Translations under genes and position numbers: made by a program
Shown here: piece by piece, positions 33,718 through 39,003 of the stretch
How the letters are laid out: each line of letters starts with the position of its first letter
Numbering within the stretch: position 1 is the first letter of the stretch
NCBI GenBank assembly: GCA_023957775.1
Contig: JAMLGR010000009.1
Span: forward strand, 1 to 64,000
Source of the DNA: Fimbriimonadaceae bacterium
Lineage (GTDB): Bacteria; Armatimonadota; Fimbriimonadia; Fimbriimonadales; Fimbriimonadaceae
DNA: 64,000 nt
Direction of reading: 5' to 3'
The notes under the pieces: model-generated
Database searches by the model: none
The model's input: only the letters and a program-made list of their open reading frames with translations
Told to the model about the DNA's origin: nothing

Positions 33718-33722
33718 CAGGC

Positions 33723-33941
33723 ATGAAGTACACGGTGATCCTCCTCCAAGAGCCCGACGGCGGGTTTGTGGCGCGGGTGCCGGCCTTGCCGGGATGTGTG
33801 AGCCAAGGGGACACGCGAGACGAGGCGCTCCTCAACATCCGCGAGGCTGCCGAGGCCTACGTCGAGGATTGCCTTGCCGCCGGCGAGACCGTTCCGCTCG
33901 AGGCCGAGCAGGCGACCATCGAGTTGACGGCAAGCGCCTGA
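33723..33941 (+). CDS. hicB: HicB-family antitoxin
   Basis: A 72-residue HicB antitoxin, the partial RNase H-like fold that masks HicA. The core is standard: KYTVILLQEPDGGFVARVPA, PGCVSQGDTRDEALLNIREA, then an acidic tail. It lacks the C-terminal DNA-binding domain of larger HicB proteins, so autoregulation by this protein is doubtful. The antitoxin gene comes first and its stop overlaps the hicA start by one base (TGATG at 33939-33943). The partner toxin is frameshifted, so the module is probably dead or antitoxin-only. Confidence 0.9.
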   Translation: MKYTVILLQEPDGGFVARVPALPGCVSQGDTRDEALLNIREAAEAYVEDCLAAGETVPLEAEQATIELTASA

Positions 33942-34164
33942 TGGCGAAGCTGCCCACCGATGTGAGCGGCGCATCCCTCCGGAAGGCCCTTGAGAAAGTC
34001 GGCTTTGAGTCCAGCGACAGAGAGGCAGCCACATGGTGATGCGCCGCTCCGATCCGCCGACGCGTGTCGTCGTTCCCGATCACCGCGTCTTGAGGCCGGG
34101 AACTCTGCGCCAGATCCTCGCCGATGCTGGACTCACGGTCGAACAGTTGCAAAGTCTCTTGTGA
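33941..34164 (+). pseudogene. hicA: frameshifted hicA toxin gene
   Basis: The reading frame starts as HicA (MAKLPTDVSGASLRKALEKV, GFES) but stops at a TGA near 34039 (GFESSDREAATW). The rest of HicA is intact in the next frame: MVMRRSDPPTRVVVPDHRVL, RPGTLRQILADAGLTVEQLQ, SLL, stop at 34162-34164. Compared with the hicA segment at 36200-36230, one base is missing near 34011 (GAGTCC against GAGTTCC). The double-stranded-RNA-binding-like toxin needs its central His, which lies after the break, so the product is inactive unless frameshifting occurs. Confidence 0.85.
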
Positions 34165-34200
34165 TCGCGTCGAGAATACTTCGTCGCGCGCGGTGAACTC

Positions 34201-34374
34201 TTAGGCCAGCACGGTGGTGCACTCTTCGATCAGCGCCGACACGACCTCACGCCGGTCGAGCAGCTGGACAAGGCTCCACCCATTTGAAGTCAGCGGCTTG
34301 TCCAGAGTTCCGGCAAAGAATACAGGGAGCCGCCGGATCAGGTCTTCCCGTCCAAGCTGGACGAGGACACCGCA
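34201..34374 (-). pseudogene. C-terminal gene remnant at the end of cassette 1
   Basis: An open frame of 57 codons with no start, ending in TAA at 34201-34203. The peptide is protein-like (LGREDLIRRLPVFFAGTLDK, then LLDRREVVSALIEECTTVLA). Its last 20 residues recur in diverged form at 35396-35455 (LLRDRVSVLTENCTTV), the matching end of cassette 2. I do not recognise the family. Confidence 0.5.
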
Positions 34375-34385
34375 CTAAGGGTCTA

Positions 34386-34433
34386 TCCTATGGGTCCGGA
34401 ACGGTTTGTCACCTATGTGTCCGGAACGGACCC
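34386..34433 (+). repeat. 25-bp direct repeat pair, beside tRNA copy B
   Basis: Units begin at 34386 (TCCTATGGGTCCGGAACGG) and 34411 (ACCTATGTGTCCGGAACGG), period 25 bp. The second unit has GTCCG-GAA-CGGAC as in the other copies. Confidence 0.8.
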
Positions 34434-34441
34434 TAAATCGG

Positions 34442-34489
34442 TGGTGGGCGGTACAGGACTTGAACCTGTGACCCCTACAGTGTCATTGT
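34442..34489 (-). repeat. tRNA-Val 3'-half, copy B (candidate att site)
   Basis: 48 nt identical to the intact tRNA-Val from CCA through the anticodon and 5 nt beyond it. The 5' half is missing. Confidence 0.85.
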
Positions 34490-34562
34490 CGGTTCGTCAG
34501 GTTCCCGGATTCGAAGGCGATGCACCGGGAAGCGCCTCTAGGAACGTGGTGGTACCTCCCGA

Positions 34563-34595
34563 CGCACCGATAGGGTTAGCGAATAGGGTTAGCGA
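34563..34595 (+). repeat. cassette leader with 13-bp tandem repeat
   Basis: ATAGGGTTAGCGA occurs twice in tandem (34570-34582 and 34583-34595) after CGCACCG. The same block, slightly changed in the second unit, is at 35626-35656, again about 75-140 nt past a tRNA fragment. Confidence 0.75.
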
Positions 34596-34656
34596 TTCCA
34601 CTTGGGATCGCAGCATGAATGACTACTACCCAGGAGACATGCCTCGGGAAGCCAGA

Positions 34657-35007
34657 TCAAGCATCCTGGTCCGAGGCGATCTCTGGGAACGGCGGGGAGG
34701 CGAGGAGGGCGGGCAGTTGGATGCTGACGACGTCCCACACGATCTCCGGATCCGTGCCCAGGTAGTCGTGGACCAAGCGGTCTCGGAGACCGGTCATGGC
34801 TCGCCACGGCAGGTGTGGCAGCGCAGCCCGGTCTGCTGCGCTCACCCGCTTGGCGGCCTCGCCGACGATCTGTAGGCACCGGATCACCGCGTCGACGCTC
34901 TTCTCATCCTCCAGGAACCTTTCCCTGGAAAGGCCGTGCACATGCCGGACGGCCCGTTCAGCCGCCTCCTTGATGTCGGCGAGGAGGTCGTCCCGCTCAC
35001 GCGACAC
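34657..35007 (-). CDS. hepT: HepT-like HEPN ribonuclease toxin (DUF86)
   Basis: A 116-residue HEPN-domain protein of the HepT family. The active-site motif R-x4-H-x-Y is intact (Arg75, His80, Tyr82 in RDRLVHDY), and the usual IVGEAAKRVS helix precedes it. Family members are RNases whose activity is blocked when the partner MntA adds AMP to the Tyr of this motif (type VII toxin-antitoxin). It overlaps the mntA-like gene by 11 nt and is translated after it. This pair is the only undamaged classical module of the first two cassettes. Confidence 0.9.
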   Translation of the reverse strand: MSRERDDLLADIKEAAERAVRHVHGLSRERFLEDEKSVDAVIRCLQIVGEAAKRVSAADRAALPHLPWRAMTGLRDRLVHDYLGTDPEIVWDVVSIQLPALLASPPFPEIASDQDA

Positions 35008-35290
35008 GGACTCCCTCCTTGGCGATGCGCGACCGCAGACGCGTCCGCACAGCCGTAGCGGTCACCAGGTCCACGGGCCTGCCGAGCGCGGCTTCCAGAC
35101 CGTCGGCAAGGTCCAAGAACACCTCGTACGTCGGTGGGCGCGCGAAACGCACCATCAGGTCGACGTCGCTCTCCTCCGTCGCCTCCCCCCTGGCGACGGA
35201 CCCGAAGAGCACGATCTCCTCGACTCCGTACCGCATCTGGAACTCGTGGCGGTGCGGCTCTAGTTTTTCGGCAACGCTCTCAGGGGTCAT
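34997..35290 (-). CDS. mntA: MntA-like minimal nucleotidyltransferase antitoxin
   Basis: A 97-residue minimal nucleotidyltransferase. The GSx10DxD signature is complete (Gly30-Ser31 in LFGSVARGEA; Asp42 and Asp44 in SDVDLMV). In MntA-HepT systems this enzyme neutralises the HEPN toxin by AMPylation. A TACAAT hexamer ends 8 nt before ATG 35290. The antitoxin gene precedes the toxin, as in the known systems. Confidence 0.9.
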   Translation of the reverse strand: MTPESVAEKLEPHRHEFQMRYGVEEIVLFGSVARGEATEESDVDLMVRFARPPTYEVFLDLADGLEAALGRPVDLVTATAVRTRLRSRIAKEGVRVA

Positions 35291-35298
35291 CGCTCCTG

Positions 35299-35304
35299 AT
35301 TGTA
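35299..35304 (-). promoter_or_regulatory. -10 TACAAT of the mntA-hepT pair
   Basis: TACAAT ends 8 nt before ATG 35290. Confidence 0.55.
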
Positions 35305-35395
35305 GATTGAAGCAGGAGCTGGGCGAACCTCGAAAGGCCTGGCCTAGCCAAAGAGGGGCCGGACGCGATGGCGTATGATGCCTGGGCGCGTGGTG

Positions 35396-35455
35396 GATTT
35401 CCTCTGGGGCACCGTGGTGCAGTTTTCGGTCAGCACCGACACCCGGTCTCTCAGT
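35396..35455 (-). pseudogene. short remnant matching the cassette 1 tail
   Basis: Translated on the - strand it gives LLRDRVSVLTENCTTVPQ, aligned with LLDRREVVSALIEECTTVLA from 34201. Only this end survives. Confidence 0.45.
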
Positions 35456-35503
35456 AGGTCTCTCTCATCGGAAAAACAAAGATGGTCGCTTTGAACCTAG
35501 AAG

Positions 35504-35552
35504 TGGTGGGCAGTACAGGACTTGAACCTGTGACCCCTACAAGTGTCATTGT
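35504..35552 (-). repeat. tRNA-Val 3'-half, copy C (diverged)
   Basis: Same segment as copies A and B but with one substitution in the acceptor arm (GGGCAGT for GGGCGGT) and one extra A in the anticodon stem (CTACAAGTG). It is the most diverged copy and therefore perhaps the oldest. Confidence 0.8.
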
Positions 35553-35625
35553 TGGCTAGCCAGGTTCGCGAGTTCGACCAAGGTGCACCTCGGGGCACCT
35601 CACGGAACCTGGGGACACCTCACGG

Positions 35626-35656
35626 CGCACCGATAGGGTTAGCGAATAGGGCTAGC
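35626..35656 (+). repeat. cassette leader motif, second copy
   Basis: CGCACCGATAGGGTTAGCGA followed by ATAGGGCTAGC; 30 of 31 nt match 34563-34593. Confidence 0.75.
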
Positions 35657-35720
35657 AGTTCGCCTCCGGTCTGCGCCGAGCCAGAGCGCGAGATTTCCAG
35701 GGAACCACTGCCCACGGCGC

Positions 35721-35726
35721 TACAAT
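35721..35726 (+). promoter_or_regulatory. -10 TACAAT of the cassette 3 NTase
   Basis: TACAAT ends 6 nt before ATG 35733. Confidence 0.6.
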
Positions 35727-35732
35727 GAAGCG

Positions 35733-36044
35733 ATGGTAAGCCTCGATGATGCGACGCGGCAGGCTCTGGAGGCACTTTGCGAGAAGTATGCCGTGCGGCG
35801 GCTGAAGATCTTCGGATCTGCTGCGCGGGCGGACTTCGACGCCGAGCGAAGCGATTTGGACTTCCTAGTGGAGTTTGGGCCGCCCCCGGTGGGGATGCGC
35901 CTCGGCGTTCAGTTCTTTGGGCTGCACGATGAGCTCGAGGGCCTCTTCGACCGTCCCGTCGACCTTCTCGAAGAGAGCGCCATCGAGAACTCGAGGCTCC
36001 GGCGTAGCGCCCAGTCGGGTGCGGTGACGCTGTATGCATCGTGA
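35733..36044 (+). CDS. MntA-like nucleotidyltransferase antitoxin
   Basis: A 103-residue minimal nucleotidyltransferase with Gly28-Ser29 (KIFGSAARADF) and Asp41/Asp43 (RSDLDFLVEF), followed by the DRPVDLLEESAIEN motif common to this family. It is intact, but its overlapping partner (11-nt overlap at 36034-36044) is a truncated HepT fused to HicA, so the pair cannot work as a normal MntA-HepT system. Confidence 0.9.
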   Translation: MVSLDDATRQALEALCEKYAVRRLKIFGSAARADFDAERSDLDFLVEFGPPPVGMRLGVQFFGLHDELEGLFDRPVDLLEESAIENSRLRRSAQSGAVTLYAS

Positions 36045-36312
36045 GGCGGGCAAGTGGCTCGAGGATATCCTCCGCGAGGGAGGCAACGCACTCGAGTTTC
36101 TCGAAGACAAGTCCGAGGCGGACTACCTGGAGGACGAGGGGCTTCGGGCGATGGTGAGCGGCGCATCCCTGCGCAAGGTCCTTGAGAAGGTCGGTTTTGA
36201 GTTCCAGCGGCAAAGGGGCAGCCACGTGGTAATGCGTCGCGCCGATCCACCGTCGCGTGGAAGGCGTCTGCTTTGCAGTTCAACCCGACGATCCAGGTCC
36301 GTTCTGACGTGA
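36034..36312 (+). pseudogene. HepT N-terminus fused in frame to a hicA fragment
   Basis: 92 codons. Residues 1-41 (HREAGKWLEDILREGGNALE ... DEGLRAMV) are the N-terminus of a HepT toxin, without its R-x4-H-x-Y motif. From residue 41 the sequence is HicA (VSGASLRKVLEKVGFEFQRQ, RGSHVVMRRADPPSR), including the catalytic His of GSH, then about 22 unrelated residues. The hicA part is close to the one at 33965-34075. The junction lies at 36153-36160, where GATGGTGAGCGG resembles GATGTGAGCGG of the other hicA, so microhomology recombination between cassettes is likely. Probably non-functional. Confidence 0.8.
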
Positions 36313-36322
36313 TATCACGTCA
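36305..36322. promoter_or_regulatory. 18-bp perfect palindrome, operator candidate
   Basis: TGACGTGATATCACGTCA reads the same on both strands and lies 12 nt before the winged-helix gene at 36335. It is a likely binding site for that protein. Confidence 0.65.
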
Positions 36323-36334
36323 TGATAGACGTAC

Positions 36335-36673
36335 ATGAGCATTCTCTCGCCCCTCAAAATCTTCGGCACTCGGAGGCGTACCCAGGTGCTCCTCCTCATT
36401 CACCTCCTCGAGGAAACGCACGCCTCGGAGATCGCCAAGCTCCTTGGCGCAACCCTCAAGACGGTCCAACGCATCGTCTCAGCCCTGGAGGAGGAGGGAG
36501 TTGTAAGTGGGCGCACGGTTGGGCGCGAGCGCCGCGTGCGACTCGATGACCGCTACTTCGCGGGGCCGGAGCTCAAGCAACTCCTTTCGGCGCTCGCCCG
36601 CCGGGACAATGAAACCGCAGCAGCAGCCGAATCGCTTCGCCGGCGACCACGTAAGCGGGGCAAACAGATTTGA
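36335..36673 (+). CDS. winged-helix antitoxin-like regulator
   Basis: A 112-residue DNA-binding protein. Residues 15-75 are a winged helix (RTQVLLLIHLLEETHASEIA, KLLGATLKTVQRIVSALEEE, then wing GRTVGRERRVRLDD). The tail is very basic (RRRPRKRGKQI). Genes of this type often precede AbiEii/DUF6036-type nucleotidyltransferase toxins as antitoxin and repressor. Its stop overlaps the NTase start (TTGA at 36670-36673). The 18-bp palindrome upstream is its probable operator. Confidence 0.8.
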   Translation: MSILSPLKIFGTRRRTQVLLLIHLLEETHASEIAKLLGATLKTVQRIVSALEEEGVVSGRTVGRERRVRLDDRYFAGPELKQLLSALARRDNETAAAAESLRRRPRKRGKQI

Positions 36674-37224
36674 CGGCGATTCAGATCGAATCCGAGGACG
36701 ACCTGCGAACGATCGCGTTCAAGGTCTGCACCGTCCTTGAGCAGTTCGGGGTCACCGCGGTTCTCACCGGAGGAAGCGCGGCAACGATCTACGCACCCGA
36801 CGTCTACCAATCGCGCGACGCCGACTTTATTGTCTACGTGGTCAAACGGGCGGCCGACTTTCGCGCGGCAATCGCCACTCTGGGGTTCACCGAGCAGGGA
36901 GGAACCTACGTCCATCCGGCGGTTCCAACCACCCTTGACTTCCCCGGCGAGGACATCCGCATCGGGAGCGAGTTGGTGGAGCGGTACGCGACTATGAAGG
37001 AGGCGGGCTCCGTCCTTCACATACTCACACCGACCGATTGCGTACGGGATAGGCTCGCGAGCTTCTTCTGGTACCGCGATCGGTCGGCGCTGGCCGCCGC
37101 CAGGGGCGTGGCGCAAGCCCGGCCGTCGGATGTGGATCTCGCTGAGATAGGAGACTGGGCGGCTCGACACGGAGAGACTGGGAAGTTTCAGGAGTTCATC
37201 CAGAGTTTGGACGATGTCCACTAG
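36670..37224 (+). CDS. AbiEii/DUF6036-like nucleotidyltransferase, probable toxin
   Basis: A 184-residue nucleotidyltransferase-fold protein. The nucleotide-binding GGS (Gly34-Gly35-Ser36 in VLTGGSAATIY) and the metal-binding Asp pair (Asp50 and Asp52 in SRDADFIVYV) are intact. TPTDCVRDRLASFFWYRDRS is typical of DUF6036-like proteins. It starts at TTG 36670 inside the stop of the winged-helix gene, so the two are coupled as in toxin-antitoxin pairs. The target (tRNA in some relatives) is not known here. Its end is 94 nt from the tRNA-Val gene. Confidence 0.82.
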   Translation: MTAIQIESEDDLRTIAFKVCTVLEQFGVTAVLTGGSAATIYAPDVYQSRDADFIVYVVKRAADFRAAIATLGFTEQGGTYVHPAVPTTLDFPGEDIRIGSELVERYATMKEAGSVLHILTPTDCVRDRLASFFWYRDRSALAAARGVAQARPSDVDLAEIGDWAARHGETGKFQEFIQSLDDVH

Positions 37225-37260
37225 AAGACGCCCGCAATCGCTACGAGCTGTCAAGGTGCA

Positions 37261-37310
37261 ACCTATGTGTCCAGAACAACCTGTCGCCCCTGTGTCCGGA
37301 ACGGACCACC
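37261..37310 (+). repeat. 25-bp direct repeat pair, beside the intact tRNA
   Basis: Units begin at 37261 (ACCTATGTGTCCAGAAC) and 37286 (GCCCCTGTGTCCGGAACGG), period 25 bp, more diverged than at copies A and B. The second unit again has GTCCG-GAA-CGGAC. Confidence 0.75.
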
Positions 37311-37317
37311 TGCAAAA

Positions 37318-37393
37318 TGGTGGGCGGTACAGGACTTGAACCTGTGACCCCTACAGTGTCATTGTAGTGCTCTACCAGCTGAGCTAACCGCCC
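37318..37393 (-). tRNA. tRNA-Val (anticodon GAC)
   Basis: 76 nt with CCA encoded. Acceptor GGGCGGT/ACCGCCC, D arm GCTC-AGCTGGTA-GAGC, anticodon stem CTACA/TGTAG with 7-nt loop ATGACAC (anticodon GAC, valine), T arm ACAGG-TTCAAGT-CCTGT, discriminator A. It is the only complete tRNA in the window and the anchor of the island on its 3' side. Confidence 0.95.
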
Positions 37394-37451
37394 GGAGGAC
37401 GCCTGAGTATGGAATCCGACGGGGGTGGGTGTCAAGCGTGGTGGGATCGCC

Positions 37452-37457
37452 CATACT
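37452..37457 (+). promoter_or_regulatory. -10-like CATACT, leaderless start
   Basis: CATACT ends 6 nt before ATG 37464. Confidence 0.45.
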
Positions 37458-37463
37458 CGAACC

Positions 37464-38870
37464 ATGCTCGCGGCTGCCCTCCTCATCGCGGCGCCGGGCC
37501 CCGTGTTCCTCGATCGCACCCAGGCCCTTGGACTCGCCATCGGAGGCGATGGGGCGTGCTGGGCCGACTTCGATGGCGATGGCTGGCCCGACCTGTGCGC
37601 CGGCGGCACCGCCTGGCACAACGAGAAGGGCGTGCGGTTCACCAAGATCGCCGACACCGGACCATCCGTCGCCGCGGACTTCGACAACGACGGCCGCGTC
37701 GACCTGTTCTCGTGGTCGCCGCCCCGCCTTTGGCGCAACGCCGGCTCCGGATTCGAACCCACACCGCTGCCCGAACTCCCCAAGACCGTGTCCCGCGGCG
37801 CGTGCTGGGGCGACTTCAATGGTGATGGGTTCGTCGACCTCTACATCGGCGGCTACGAGGACTGGGACGCCGGAATCACCTACCCCGACATCCTCCTCAT
37901 CAACCGGGGCGGCACGTCCTTCGAAGCCGCCTGGACCGATGCGACCGGACGCGCCCGCGGCGTGACAGCGTGCGACTTCGACCGCAACGGGACCCTCGAC
38001 GTCTACGTCTCCAACTACCGCCTGATGCCCAACCGCCTTTGGCGGGGCGACGGCCAAGGCGCGTTCCAAGACGTCGCGCCTGCGCGCAACGCCGTCGCAA
38101 CCTCCGAGGGCTTTGGCGGAGGGCACTCGATCGGCGCGTGCTGGGCCGACTTCGACAACGACGGCGAGTTCGATCTGTTCGCCGGCAACTTCGCCCACGT
38201 GGACTCGCGCGGCGACCAGCCCAAGTCCCGCTTCCTGCGCAACCTCGGCGCCGCCGGCGGCTACAAGTTCGAGGATCGGGGCTCCTGCGGCGTGTTCTAC
38301 CAAGAGTCCTACGCGAGCCCCGCCGCGGGGGACGTCGACAACGATGGCGACCTCGACCTGCTGTTCACCACCGTGTACGCCACGGCGAGCTTCGGGCGCA
38401 AGAACTACCCCGTGCTCTACCGCAACGACGGCAAGTTTGCCCTCACCGATGCCACCGCCACGGCGGGCCTCTCCTTCCTGGGACCCACCTACCAGGCCGC
38501 CTGGGCCGACTTCGATCGCGATGGCGACCTGGACGTAGTGACTGACGGCAAGCTGTTCGTGAACCTGGGCACGCCGAATCAGTGGATTGAGGTGCGGCTG
38601 CGCGGCGACGGCAAGAGCGTCAACCGAGCCGCCATCGGCGCCCAAGTGCGGATCCGTCTGGGAGAAGAAACGTTGACCCGCCAGGTCGAGGCCGGCACCG
38701 GAGAAGGCAACCAGAACGACCTCACCCTCCACTTCGGGCTGGGGGCGCACCAAGGCCCCGTGGACCTCGAGGTGCTTTGGCCGAACCAAACGGTGCAGAC
38801 GGTTCGAGGCGCCCGGCCCGGAACCATCGTCGAGGTTCGGTTTGCGCCCAAGTCTCTCAACAGGGACTGA
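37464..38870 (+). CDS. CRTAC1-type FG-GAP/VCBS repeat protein with ASPIC/UnbV domain
   Basis: A 468-residue exported protein. After a signal peptide (MLAAALLIAAPG) there are at least six FG-GAP-like repeats with calcium-type DxDxDG loops: DFDGDGWPDL, DFDNDGRVDL, DFNGDGFVDL, DFDRNGTLDV, DFDNDGEFDL, DVDNDGDLDL, DFDRDGDLDV. They form a beta-propeller. The last 100 residues are the ASPIC/UnbV domain (GDGKSVNRAAIGAQVRI ... WPNQTVQTV). Such proteins are surface or carbohydrate-binding. The start is set by CATACT 6 nt before ATG 37464. Confidence 0.9.
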   Translation: MLAAALLIAAPGPVFLDRTQALGLAIGGDGACWADFDGDGWPDLCAGGTAWHNEKGVRFTKIADTGPSVAADFDNDGRVDLFSWSPPRLWRNAGSGFEPTPLPELPKTVSRGACWGDFNGDGFVDLYIGGYEDWDAGITYPDILLINRGGTSFEAAWTDATGRARGVTACDFDRNGTLDVYVSNYRLMPNRLWRGDGQGAFQDVAPARNAVATSEGFGGGHSIGACWADFDNDGEFDLFAGNFAHVDSRGDQPKSRFLRNLGAAGGYKFEDRGSCGVFYQESYASPAAGDVDNDGDLDLLFTTVYATASFGRKNYPVLYRNDGKFALTDATATAGLSFLGPTYQAAWADFDRDGDLDVVTDGKLFVNLGTPNQWIEVRLRGDGKSVNRAAIGAQVRIRLGEETLTRQVEAGTGEGNQNDLTLHFGLGAHQGPVDLEVLWPNQTVQTVRGARPGTIVEVRFAPKSLNRD

Positions 38871-38964
38871 GTCGGGTTGAACGGTTGAAGTGACGGTCGC
38901 AAATACCCTGGGTTCCACCCCCGCTGGATGGGCGCGCTGAGACTCTCTGCTCGGACGTGGAACT

Positions 38965-38985
38965 CACGCCCGTCGAGCGGGCGTG
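38965..38985. repeat. REP-like palindrome, copy 2
   Basis: CACGCCCG (38965-38972), loop TCGAG, CGGGCGTG (38978-38985), followed by GCACC. It lies between convergent genes (38870 and 39004). A decayed relative with CCTGGGTTCCAC begins at 38907. Confidence 0.85.
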
Positions 38986-39003
38986 GCACCCGCTCACACA
39001 CGG

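Larger units (their letters stand above)
33256..33722. other. intergenic region before the first island cassette
   Basis: No gene is supported here. It holds the metallothionein leader with the inverted repeat TTGTTGG-ATCGCG-CCAACAA (33278-33297), then two 25-bp direct repeats (33471-33518), a tRNA-Val 3'-half copy (33529-33573), and about 140 nt of cassette leader up to the hicB promoter. Confidence 0.6.
34165..34656. other. non-coding stretch between cassettes 1 and 2
   Basis: No complete gene. It contains a gene remnant on the - strand (34201-34374), two 25-bp direct repeats (34386-34433), the second tRNA-Val 3'-half copy (34442-34489), and a leader with a 13-bp tandem repeat (34570-34595). 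Confidence 0.6.
35291..35732. other. non-coding stretch between cassettes 2 and 3
   Basis: No complete gene. It holds a short remnant related to the one at 34201 (35396-35455, - strand), the third tRNA-Val 3'-half copy (35504-35552), and a leader with the tandem motif (35626-35656). The 25-bp repeats seen beside copies A, B and the intact gene are not recognisable here. Confidence 0.6.
33471..37393. mobile_element. tRNA-Val-anchored array of toxin-antitoxin cassettes
   Basis: An intact tRNA-Val gene at 37318-37393 is followed downstream of its 3' end by three same-orientation copies of only its 3' half (35504, 34442 and 33529). They mark cassettes of 0.9, 1.1 and 1.8 kb. Contents: hicB plus broken hicA; an MntA-HepT-type pair; an NTase, a HepT-HicA chimera and a winged-helix/NTase pair. 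There is no integrase, transposase or phage gene. Copies end at the anticodon loop, a common crossover point for tyrosine recombinases. By inference this is an accretive island built from successive integrations of elements mobilised in trans. Confidence 0.72.

Noticed and set aside
33529-35552. Three additional tRNA-Val genes
   Set aside because: Only the 3' half is present at 33529, 34442 and 35504; acceptor 5' strand, D arm and part of the anticodon stem are missing, so no cloverleaf can form.
33471-37310. Complete insertion sequence inside the island
   Set aside because: The 25-bp repeats resemble IS-end repeats, but no transposase frame lies between any pair of them.
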